From the NCBI RefSeq assembly GCF_026914265.1, contig NC_069125.1, positions 71,192,046-71,256,045 on the forward strand: a DNA stretch of 64,000 nt, written 5' to 3'. The notes below the pieces were generated by a model. That model saw nothing but the letters and a program-made list of their open reading frames with translations, was not told the DNA's origin and did no database searches. Positions 12,523 through 23,589 of the stretch are shown in pieces (within the stretch, counting starts at the first letter, position 1; each line of letters opens with the position of its first letter). The position numbers and the translations under genes were made by a program. Origin of the DNA: Mya arenaria (taxonomy: Eukaryota; Mollusca; Bivalvia; Myida; Myidae).

Positions 12523-15500
12523 ATGTTTGGGACCGTAGTGATTATATTAACATTTGCAGGTAAGTACACAACGCATTATTTCAACATTATAATATTAATC
12601 ATTATTATGCAGAACATTTGTATTTTTAAATCAAATATGTCAAAAGTCCAGTAAAATTGAACGCACAGACTTGAACTGTATAAAAGGGTGCGGTTTCATG
12701 GAATTTTAACACAGGTTGAAATGCCGAAAACTGACCAACATGTCAGAGAAAGGACGCTCTTTCGATGCGTAAGTAATATAAACATGATCGTGATTGGCAT
12801 GACCCCATTGTCAACTTATTGTACACTGACTCAAGACATTCCTTGTTTATACAGCAGTACGCTTTTACAAAAATCGATATTACCGATGTTATTATTCAAG
12901 GTGCCATCGAAATAAACATTTCAAAGGGACTCTCAAGCTGAAATGTTTAAAGGGTCCGATTTAAAGCATCATATGATTTGAATATCTGACATTAGCTAAA
13001 AAATAATTTTATTCACGAACATTTTGGAAGTATATTTGCTGTCAATTCAAGATTATTGAACGTTGTAGGCATGTATGATCTATGCCTCTACAACTCATTC
13101 GTTTCGTATGGCGATATTTGAAACAAGTCTGTTAAGTCCATTGTAATCCATCAGAGGTTTAATTAAAGGTTTAATATAAATCTAATGCAGAGCATCATCG
13201 CTAAGGTGTACGACCATGGTAACGTCATACATAGTTCATTTTTGTACACCTTTACAGTATTAGGTTATTACAGTGTGTAACGTTGCCTTTCTGATTGTCC
13301 ATTATTTAAAGAATGTATTACCACCTATTATCCATTCTTAAAATATTGGACAGTCCAATAAAGCCGTTACGCACCCAGAAGCCTTCAAGTACAAAACAAC
13401 AACGTATGGTACCACACATCTTAATGAGTACTCCTTAACATTTTAACAGAACCATCCGCTGGAGTTACAATGTTAACCAGTTGAAGTAGTGCAAAAACAT
13501 CAATCGTTTTTAGCTCGACTATTCGAAGAATAAGGAGAGCTATACTACTCACCCAAGCTTCGGCGTCGGCGTCACCCCTTGGTTAAGGTTTTGCATGTAA
13601 GCACCTTTAAGTCATTATCTCGGTAAATACATCAGTTATTGCATTTAAACTTTGGATATGTATTCCCAACTATCTTACATACTAAATTAATGAAGTTAGA
13701 TAACAATTATTTGAATATAATGCAAATAATAGGCCTTTATTATTCGACTTAGAAATTCTGGTTAAGGTTTTGCGTGCAAGCACACATAGGTTAATATCTC
13801 GGCAACTACTTGAGGTATTGCATTGTGACTTTATACAATGGTACTCAACCATCCAACCTACTTAATTAACCAAGTTAAATAACTTTAGTTTGCATTAAAT
13901 GCTAATAATAGGCCTTTATTTTTCGACTTAGAAATTCTGGTTAAGGTTTTGTGTGCAAGCACACATAGGTTAATATCTCAGCAACTGCTTGATGTATTGC
14001 ATTGAGACTTGATACAATGGTATTCAACCATCCAACCTACTTAATTAACCAAGTAAGATAACTCTAGTTTGCATTTCATGCAAATAATTGCCCTTTATTA
14101 TTCGACTTAGAAATTCTGGCCAAGGTTTTGCGTGCAAGCACACATAGGTTAATATCTCAGCAACTGCTTGATGTATTGCATTGAGACTTGATACAATGGT
14201 ACTCAACCATCCAACCTACTTAATTAACCAAGTAAGATAACTCTAGTTTGCATTTCATGCAAATTATTGCCCTTTATTATTCGACTTAGAAATTCTGGCT
14301 AAGGTTTTCCATGTAACCACATTTAAGTTAATATCTCAGCAACTACTGGATGCATTGCATTGAGACTTTATAAAATGGTACTCAACCATCCAATCTACTC
14401 AAATAACAAAGTAAGATAACTCTAGTTTGCATTAAATTCAAATAATGGCCCTTTTTTATTCGACATAGAAATTCTGGTTAAGGTTTTGGATGTTACAACT
14501 TTTAAGTCAATACCTCAGCGAATACATCATGTATTGCATTGAAACTTTATACACAGGCTCCCAACCATTTAACCTTTTTATTTAATCAAGTTGGATAACT
14601 CTATCTTTTATAATTTTTGACCCTCTATTATGCGACTTAGAAATTCTGGTTAAGGTCTTGCATGTTAGCACACATAGGATATCATCTCAGCAATTACTTG
14701 ATGTATTGCATTGAGACTTCATACAATGGTATTCAACCACCCAACCTAATTGAATAACCCAGTTAGATAACTGTATTTTGCAAATAATGGGCCTTTATTA
14801 TTACACTTAAAAATTCTGGTTAGAATTTTGCATGTAACAACATATATGTTAATATCTCAGCACATCATGTATTGGAATCTAATCTAACAGTGATCCATGC
14901 ATGTTTCGCCAAAACTTTTCAATCCTTACACTGAAAAGCGGCGGAATAGTCGAGCGCGCTGTCTCAGTGACAGCTCTTGTTTAATAAACATGCTTCGGGG
15001 GCAAACAAATGATCACCACCCCCGCACAGTGCGTCGTATTTTAAAGAAACTCTCAACTGAGAGTTATTTTATTGTCTCTATATATATAAACATTCGTAAG
15101 TTGTGTAAGTTAATATCAATCTTGCATCATGCATACTGCTTTCCATTTCTTCCAGCACCGGCAGTTGCGTCGCCGTGCGCAATGGAGAACCGGACGAGCC
15201 AGCTGACCGACTGCCTCCAGGGGATCGGAGCCGCACTTAAGGACACTAGTGCATTCTGGTTCGGTGAATCCTACCGGACACGTTGTCCGCCGGGCTCCGA
15301 AATCTCTGACCTTCAGTGCACCAACTCACGATTAGACAGTAACGACAGTGTCATGACGCGGATGTTCGAGACGCAGGATGGGTTTGACGTCACCAAGCTG
15401 GACAGAACGCTTGATCTCAATTACACATCAATTGGACGTAAGTCACGCTATACATAACGTCAAAAAAACATGCAAACGAAAGTTAATGATCAACTACATG

Positions 15501-18500
15501 AACACAGTGTGAGTGCATGGCAGTCTTATACTAATGCATACGTTTTATAAAACATTATTTGTCCATGTCCATATAACATAAACGCTAGTCGTCTGCATCT
15601 GCAGGCAACTACAGCGGCTGCGGGACGACGTATGTGTGGGACGGCGAGGAGATGTGGACACATGACGTAGATCCGCTAGCCGGAGACGTCGAGCACCCCT
15701 GGTACCTAAGGGACAGGTAGTAGAATACAGATTCTATTGCGTACATGCATTTTTATTTTCAGTTTGTAATGCTGAAGTGAAAACGATAAATGTTAATTTA
15801 TAATAGTCTTAGATATGGTTTTCGATTGCGCTGAAAAAGAGAAAGGACACTTTCTTATTTTACACACGTTTCTCTTGTGGCCATACGTTCACCTAAAAGA
15901 TGGTGGCAGGCGAGCATACAAGCCACTGTACGTTCGTCATCTTCGACGTTGGCTACTTCTAGTTTATATGTATACCACCAAATGTAATACCAGTTTGTAC
16001 TCTTACCGTGCCCACATTATCCCGTGCAGCCCCATGTTTCACTGGGATGTTAAAGCGGGCGAGGAGAACAGCTTCTTTACGCTAGTCATCTACGATGTTG
16101 GATACCCTGTCTACCACGGCGTTTACATCAACATCCCAGGGAACAACATCTCAGCGGCGGATGTAAGGAAACCTTATTAGTGAATTTTAAAAATAGTATT
16201 TTGACAAAGAAATTACATCAAATGTTTATCTGATATGAGTGGCAATCTTACGCATATTTTTAGGATTTTCTGATGTCTTCAGCATTGTATTATTTTAAAA
16301 AAGCTTTTCAAAATGATGTGTTTGTGTGTTGTGATTTTTAATGAAAGTGTCAGGCCACTACTTTTATATAAATTGGTTTACAAAACCGGCGAGTCTAATT
16401 TTCCGAAAAGTACAAAAAAATTGAAAAATGAATTTCACTTTTTTTTTTCAAAATTATTTTCCCGACCGTATTGATTTTGGTGCGAAACGAAAGAAAAACA
16501 AACAGATAAGATTACGAATGCAGTATATCTCGACCATTCGGAACTCCTCGGCCATTTTATCGAAAACAACCTGTAGTCTGGAGTTCCTTCCCCTAACACT
16601 ATCGTTATATGTATGAAATATCAGTAAGCAGGGAACCAGACTAAACAATCTGTTGTTTTTGAAAAAAAATGGCCGAGGAGTTCCGAATGTATCTCGACTG
16701 GTTTGTTGTTTCGAAGCCGGTATCCCGGTCCGAAAATATCCGGACTTAGCATGGATTGGGTTACACACAACTAGGACCCCGCATGGTAAAGTTTATTAAA
16801 ACTCAAATCTAGGTCTAGTTTGGTTTTTAGTTCCTCAGGAATCGTTTTCACAATATTAAAGCTCAAATGTCTTCATAAAATGTTACTTCCTTATTTACAA
16901 AATTGGAAATTATTTCACTTTATTGACATTTTCCAATATTTAAATAACTGAAACAATGTTTAGAAAATGTAATGTATTGTCTTAATACAGTTCCCTTTTT
17001 TTTCAATTTAATATTGGTCAATTTTTAAGTGTTCTGCATTCACTTTTGCTTTAGCATACCCTTAAAGCTAAACAAATGTCTTGCTGAGTAATATTCAATG
17101 TATCTTTGATAAAAAGTGTAGTTTATACATGTAAACATGTTTTATAGTCAATTTCATTGATGTTTTATATGCACAGAATGTAAGATTTAAACTGTATGTT
17201 TAATTAGAAGTTTGAAACTTTGAGTGGGTTAAAACATGCATTAATAGCAGTTTAAAAATTTAAAATGTCAAGTAAATGATATAAATTTTCAACGTTTTTA
17301 TGTTGTTCTCTGATTTTCACCCTTTAAGAGTATGTTTTGTGACTTTTTTCCTTTTTTTTCCGACCACCCGGTGGACATTTTTTCCAAAAATTCTTGTAAA
17401 CCAAAAGATAAAAAAGGAGTGGCCTGATTTAGTATTGCTTCGATCTGAAACTCGTCTATAATGGAATATATATCGAGATAACTTACGAACGGTAAAAGAA
17501 AATGTGCGTTTAAAGAAGCTCGCTGAAATGGTCTACACATAGAAGATACTAGTATTTCTTCTCATTCAAAACGATGGTCATCCAATACGAGTGAGTTTGT
17601 TCGTCCGATATGTGAAACTTTGAAAATTTCGTCATACTTAATTGTCTTAGATTTTGTTACAAGCAGTGCGTTTTTCAATGCAAAGTTTCTTTAATCCGCT
17701 AGTACATGTATATAAAGTCACCTTTATTATCTATTAAGTAGTTTTATCCCAGTTATAACAAATTTGATATTAAATATCACAAAATCATAGTCGATTATTT
17801 TACCGGCAGGTGATCGATGCATACCACGGGCCAAAAGTGTCCACGTCGATTGAGAACCCGTACCTGTTTCTCCTGTACAAGCACTCGGCTCGAGTTACCC
17901 CGCCCCAGGAGCTCCTCGACGAGATCAACCCCAGCAGCTGGGGAAACGCCAAAGACTACGACCTCAAGAGATTTGCTGAGAAACTCGGCTTTACAGGTAG
18001 ACAAACTATGATCCATGTGCTTATCACCTTTATATGAAAAAAACAACAGCATTGATATCGACTCTTGTCTGGTTTTACCTCTAGGATTTTGTCTTGTAAC
18101 TACCCCCTTTAATCTTCTTGTCAATGAGCCGTCTATACACTGAGAGAAAGGTCATTTGAGCAATTAATCTATGCTACTTTTTGATACCATTCATTGTTCT
18201 TTATTAGTATCTAAATGCCATCCATGTTTGGTTTTACAGACCCAGTTGCCGCTAACTGGGTGGTAGCGACAGGGGACACGTACGCCGCCAACTACATGGC
18301 AGAGACGGTAGGACTCTTCAACTGCCCAATTTTTGCAACCAAAGGTATGTATACCTGCTCACAGCTTACAGAAATCAGTTAGCACGAGCAATTACTTATT
18401 AATTTGTTGGGGTATAACATTAAACTAATGACTCTTCCTCGTGTGAAAGTTTATCCTCGTTCAAAACTGATCATATATCAATTTTATGATCATACGTTGT

Positions 18501-21500
18501 TGTCTTTATTTTTCTTCTACGGACAGTCGATATCTTGACTATATTTTAATGGAATTAACCGTTTAATAATATGGAAGCGTCCAGGTGCCAAAGTGAAAAA
18601 TATTTTCCAGTATACTACTAGTATCTCCTAATTAGGAGATTCTAATCATAAGTATTACTAACTCATATTATATCTAAGTCCTAATTATGAGATAGTATCT
18701 CCTAATAAGAAGATAGTAAATCGTAATACGGAGATAGTATCTCATAATTAGGAGATAGTATCTCATTATTAGGACTTAGTAAGTCATAATTATGAGTTAG
18801 TATCTCCCAATTAGGAGATAGTAAGTCGTAATTAGATAGTAAGTCGTAATAAGAAGATAGTATCTCCTAATTATGAGATAGAATACTGGAAATAGTTTTT
18901 ACTTTGGCACCTGGACGCTTCCATACTTTAAAATTACCTCATTACTGATTAAAATTTAACACCGATCAGTTGTTTTGATAATTTCTTTTCGACGAGGCTA
19001 TAATTTATTTTTTAAATATGCAACGTGTCCTTTATTTTGTTTCGGAAAAAATAGTGAAAAAGGGAATGAAAACTGGCTGAGAGAGATATCATTGATGTGA
19101 ATGACTTCAAAGTTTTTAACGTTTCTTTATATACGTAGACCTGAATTCGCGATGTTGGATTTAATCACGATATCTCGAAAGCAACCACAACGCTGAAAGT
19201 TCATATAATTGTTAACACTGGATGACTGACTGAATGACTAACTTTGTGTATACATGTGACTGTGTTTCAGCCCTGCACGAGAAGCCTCGCCCATTCATCC
19301 CGCCAACGGCCTCCCTATCCGTCTGGCTTGACGTCCACATGTCCACCGAGGACCTTAGCTTCGTTGCCTGCTGCAAAAATTTCATCTACGAGTAAACAAG
19401 ATATATTACGTATTTTATAATTGCAGAGAAATAGTAGCATAACAGTGACGCCTTGATTCGAATGTTAAACATGCAGGGATGCCATGTTGTGAAGGTTGAT
19501 GTTTGTTTTGATCAGTATGTTCACGCATATCCGCTGCTATTTAGATGGTTATATTCGTATAGATATGGTCCATATGGAACATTGCCCCACAACACTCTGA
19601 AAAGTAAACCATCAGGTTTTCTTGTCCGTTCTTATTGTCCCACATTTTACCAATTATGTCACCCCCAATCAAAAGGGAGACATATTGTTCCTGCACGAGT
19701 TTTTAGATCGTCCGTCTCTCCGTCAGACATCGTCTCTGCTCAATATCTCGTTCTTGAAGGATTCTGAAATTGCTCGCCACAAGTATTACCGTTTTGTGCA
19801 GAGCGCATGTTATAGCCTGCTAGGCTCAAGGTCAATGTCAACTTAGAGGTCAAAGGACATGGCTATATTTCGTATCCGTTTCATATCTCCTGATCCGCTT
19901 GAAGATATTTTGGCATATTTAGACGAAGTGCGATCGCTTGTTACAACCAGCTTGGTTCAAGGTCAATGTCACACTATGAGGTCATAGGTCATATGACTAC
20001 ATTTCGTCGCTGCACCATACCTTGTGAGCCCCTTGAAGGATTTTAAAATATATACCTACAAATGTTCACCATACTGAGACGATGTGTAGAGAGTTATTAC
20101 AACCAGCTCAGTTCAAGGTCAAGGTCACACTTGTAGGTCAAAGGTCATATGGCTATAATATGACTATAATTCGTGTCTGCTCTATGTCTCTTGAACCACT
20201 TCAAGGATTTGAAAAAAGTCCCGCAGACGTTCAACTTACATGTGTTTAGATGCCTGGCAGAGCTCATGTTAGTACCAGCTTGGTTCAAGGTCAAGATCCG
20301 GGACTTTTGTATGATGCGCAGTTTCTGTATTAAGCGTTCTATGCTTTTCCATAAATACATAAAAAAAATCAAATGTCAATTTTCGTGGAACTGAATGAGA
20401 CGACCATAAAGGTAGACATCTGTCTTTTTTATTTCGAAAAAAAACAACAACACCTGGTCTAGTTGTTTATTTTTTTTTGATAACCAGCTAAGAATGTGTT
20501 AAATGATTTATCTTACGTTACTAATTTTTGACAGTTTATCCAAACATATCTCTAATTGAACCGTTTTCAGTCGTCATCCGCCGGTGTTTATGAAAGTTAT
20601 CTAACATTGCCTGTCGATTAATTCAACCTTGACAATGCTCGTGTCATTTCAGAGCGTACGAGACGTTCCTGGACCCGATCGGTAACCGCATCTTCAACAG
20701 CGCCCACATGCGGACGGAAGCCAACGTTACCTATACCATGCGCAAGGCTGGATTTCCCGGCCAAACTTTTGGACCAGGTAAATTGGCAACAATTTATTAT
20801 TAAACAAATTAGGTTCAATGTTTTGCTTTTTTGCCATGGAACAATCATATGACCAGACATAACTTGAAACAGTACCAAAATAGGTGCCCTTATTTCGTCA
20901 ACTTCATGATCCATAAGTATAAATAGTTTCATATTATTTTATTTTTTTGAAATAACAACTCTATTTCGCAAATCATCAATGGCTCCCTCCTCTTAATTTA
21001 TTACTTACATAATCAACCTATTTCTGCCCATCTGCAGACGAGCTTTACGCTCTGGTGACTTTTGATCCGGATGTTCCCAGCGCCACTGTCGGCACGGAGG
21101 AGAAGCCCCTGCTACACGGGCTAGTCGTCAATATCCGCAATGGAAGTGTACCCACCGGTATGGAATGTTATCACAGGTTATAATAAAGATCTTAAAAATC
21201 TTGAAAAAACATAATAATTGCACGGTGTAACGGTTGCATTTTCTGTGCAATACCAATGGTTTTTCAACCTCTCACCAAGCCAACACAACACACATTATTT
21301 TTTCCGTTCAATTTTTGATTATTCAAATAAATGAGTGCACACACATCAAAAGAGTACCAGGTATGATTGCCAGGTATGAGTATAAGGTAAATATGCTTGT
21401 AGCACATACAAAATATTCAGAGAATTTGAAAATGCCACTTAACACCTCGATACTTTTACTGACATAACTTTGGAAGCCATATGTTATTGTTGTATAACAT

Positions 21501-22200
21501 CACACCTTAACTTAACATTAAATTCGGTAAAATAATGTCGTGTATTTATTCCGTAAGGTGATGAGGTGTTGCGATACAGCGGACCGTCTCCCCCGGACCA
21601 GAAACCCCACTTCTACTACTTCCTGTTATACCGGCAGTCTAGTGAGCTAAACGCCACCCTCATGTCCACGTACTCAGCCAACAATGCCAGGTATGCGGAC
21701 ATTGGGGATCGGTTAGAAAAAAGATATGACAAAACCTTCGATCATGACAGTCGTTGAAAAACACCATAATTAGAATTTCATCACAACAATTCGACTGAAG
21801 TAGCACGTGCATCATATATTTTAATAGATAAATGTAAACAAAGTCAAGATCGTTGAACTTATAAACCACCGTCTTTGGTATGGACTTATTCGGCGAGCAT
21901 AATGCAATAATTTCAATACTTTACGCCGTTTTCAGATACTTGTTCGACATCAACCGTTTAGTGTCTGAACAAAGCCTGACGTTGGTTGGCGCTAGTTGGT
22001 TCCGTGCCACTACGGACCCCTACACCATCACACGCGTGCTTGGCCGAGACTCGTCCCAATCTGAGAGCCTTTGCGCCACCATCCCGGGCGGCAAACCGGA
22101 ACCTTGCCCCACGAGCGCCGCGTCAACCCTCCCACTGTCCGGCGCACTTCCATTCACCACATTAGCGTTAATGTTGATGGCGACAATCATGCATGTATAA
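12523..22200 (+). CDS. Secreted, probably GPI-anchored, two-domain PEBP protein
   Basis: Complete 11-exon gene, 539 aa, for a protein with two tandem phosphatidylethanolamine-binding protein (PEBP) domains. Coding exons: 12523-12559, 15156-15437, 15605-15716, 16030-16162, 17810-17996, 18240-18344, 19271-19391, 20653-20777, 21038-21157, 21558-21690, 21936-22200; all are GT-AG and in phase. Exon 1 encodes a signal-peptide core (MFGTVVIILTFAG). Exons 2-3 form a Cys-containing N-terminal part. Domain 1 (about residues 140-285) has YHGVYINIPGNN and ends PVAANWVVATGDTY. Domain 2 (about 310-490) has FDPDVPS, HGLVVNI and YSGPSPPDQKPHFYYFLLYRQ, the classic PEBP blocks. Domain 1 lacks DPDxP and the loop after it (YDVGYPVYHGV). 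The C-terminus is Ser/Thr/Pro-rich and then hydrophobic (FTTLALMLMATIMHV), as in GPI signals. AATAAA lies near 23034. Introns hold several repeats. Ligand and role are unknown. Confidence 0.88.
13513..14955. mobile_element. 1.44-kb element with GCTCGACTATTC inverted ends and 179-bp internal repeats
   Basis: Perfect 12-bp inverted ends: GCTCGACTATTC at 13513-13524 and GAATAGTCGAGC at 14944-14955. Between them lie about seven tandem monomers of 179 bp (shared block CGACTTAGAAATTCTGGTTA at 13745, 13924, 14103, 14282, 14461, then 14633 and about 14803). It sits in PEBP intron 1. No coding sequence or target duplication is seen. The left end (TAGCTCGACTATTCGAAGAA, GGAGAGCTATAC) is one I associate with a common bivalve repeat. 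Confidence 0.75.
16351..17426. mobile_element. 1.08-kb inverted-repeat element (CAGGCCACT ends)
   Basis: Inverted ends of about 32 bp: CAGGCCACTACTTTTATATA then AATTGGTTTACAA at the left, and the complement of CAGGCCACTCCTTTTTTATC then TTTTGGTTTACAA at the right. It lies in PEBP intron 4. No target duplication was found, and no transposase remains. A second inverted pair (16529-16560 and 16665-16698, TCGGAACTCCTCGGCCATTT) lies inside and may be a nested MITE or an internal hairpin. Confidence 0.7.
18570..18925. mobile_element. 356-bp MITE with palindrome-chain core
   Basis: Terminal inverted repeats of about 45 bp beginning TATGGAAGCGTCCAGGTGCC then AAAGTGAAAAA, with the complement ending at 18925. 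The core from about 18620 to 18885 is almost entirely tandem variants of the palindromes TATCTCCTAATTAGGAGATA and TAAGTCATAATTATGAGTTA. It lies in PEBP intron 6. No coding sequence is present and no clear target duplication was found. Confidence 0.8.
19560..20420. repeat. Degenerate tandem repeat with AGGTCA motifs (PEBP intron 7)
   Basis: About four diverged units spaced 131, 156 and 172 bp apart, each with AGCTTGGTTCAAGGTCAATG and then GAGGTCAAAGGTCATATGGC-like sequence, followed by a CTTGAAGGATTTTRAAAT block. The first part (GGGAGACATATTGTTCCTGC) resembles the start of a repeat common in molluscs. No coding capacity is visible. Confidence 0.7.
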
Positions 22201-22503
22201 GGTGGAGCGCCTTTTGAAGTTAGACCGGGGAGATAGGACATGAGTTACACTCTACTTATATGCAGACCAACTTACTGCGACCAACCTAGTTTTGGACATA
22301 TAATACTTGTTTAGCGTTTGCATGTGTGTATAACATATAGCATCATCCAATTCTGGCTGGTCACATTAAGGTCGTAGGGACATGTTCATATCACGAGCGG
22401 TTGATAGTTGTTTTCCAACGCATTTTATAAAAGACCCTGCAACCCAACCATTTCAGTAAAAGTTTATAGTGTGGTTCATTTAATAGAATTTTCATTAGAA
22501 ATT

Positions 22504-22538
<35 letters not shown>

Positions 22539-23489
22539 GTCATTTGTTTCCTATTATGACAGGCAAAACTGTTTAAACCTATAGATTGGACTTAAATGAT
22601 ACAACTAGAAGACTGAAGATTCAATGATTTAGATTTAATGAATATGATGGAATTATGTTGTTCTATCCTTTTTAACTATTAAGTATCTATTCAGTATCAA
22701 TCACTATTCTTTATCATTGTTTCACTCTGTTAGTTCTTTAATGGTGAATGATTAAGTAGTAATGTTTTAAGTTATCTTCTATTTTGTTTTCTTTGTTAAA
22801 ATTAATACATCTATTTAATATGTATAGTTATATACCTGTATAATCAAACTTGAATCTAGCTAACTTCATCTTGTAATTTCAATGCTGATTTTTAAATTTT
22901 TCTAATTTCTGTTGCGTTGCATGTCCATATATGTGAGATGTAATATCTATGTGCTTTTCTGAACATAGATGAAAAGAGCGCTATAAAAATGATGAATCTG
23001 GTAAATGATAATAACATGAACAAATAATGTTAATAAAACAAGAACATTTGTTATTTCAATACTTTACTTTTGCGTTACTTTATAACGAAGTCTGTTTAAA
23101 TTTCACCGAAAAATATTCAGGTGATCTAAAGTACAGAACTTATGCTGAATTCATGATTAAAATGATTATAAATTGCTTGAAATTAATTTTAAAAGAGGAT
23201 TAAGCCCCTTAACCCTGAGTTTGGCATGACTCCCTCATTTAAAACAGACCCGAGGTTAATGTTCAGGATTGACAATTATCAGCTAGAAGTGTTTGAACTC
23301 CTGAGTATTGGACAGTTATTGGTAATACAAAACAATGCAAGAAGTGTCGTAGGTCTTAAATTCATGTTTATTTAAACAAGCAGAAAATGATGAAAAAAAA
23401 CATCAGTAACAAGTCAGTTCCGAATGTACCAAGTTTCTATCACCTCTTTCCTGAAACGTTGAAAAGGTTTCGATAAGATATGTTACTTA
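22201..23489. other. Convergent 3' ends of the PEBP and HSD17B14-like genes
   Basis: Non-coding sequence between two convergent genes. It holds the PEBP 3' UTR, an (AG)n tract at about 22507-22536, a segment at 22960-23010 with GAGCGCTATAAAAAT that looks like a retroposon tail, and AATAAA at about 23034 (plus strand). Nothing else was recognised. Confidence 0.5.
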
Positions 23490-23495
23490 TTTATT
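23490..23495 (-). terminator. Candidate poly(A) signal of the HSD17B14-like gene
   Basis: AATAAA on the minus strand, about 95 bases beyond the stop codon at 23590-23592. Confidence 0.6.
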
Positions 23496-23589
23496 CAATT
23501 ATTTCGTTTGAAGTACAATGGTGACATAGCACACAATGAACAATTAACAGAACACGCACTCAGCTTACACTATCGGTTACGTCCGCATC

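Noticed and set aside
14897-15155. Upstream extension of the second PEBP exon to a 186-codon reading frame
   Set aside because: A clear acceptor at 15154-15155 and the phase-1 signal-peptide exon at 12523 explain the frame; the upstream part lies in the repeat element and intron.
22960-23010. SINE or LINE tail with GAGCGCTATAAAAAT
   Set aside because: Only a short tail-like motif is seen; no head, promoter box or duplication to define an element.
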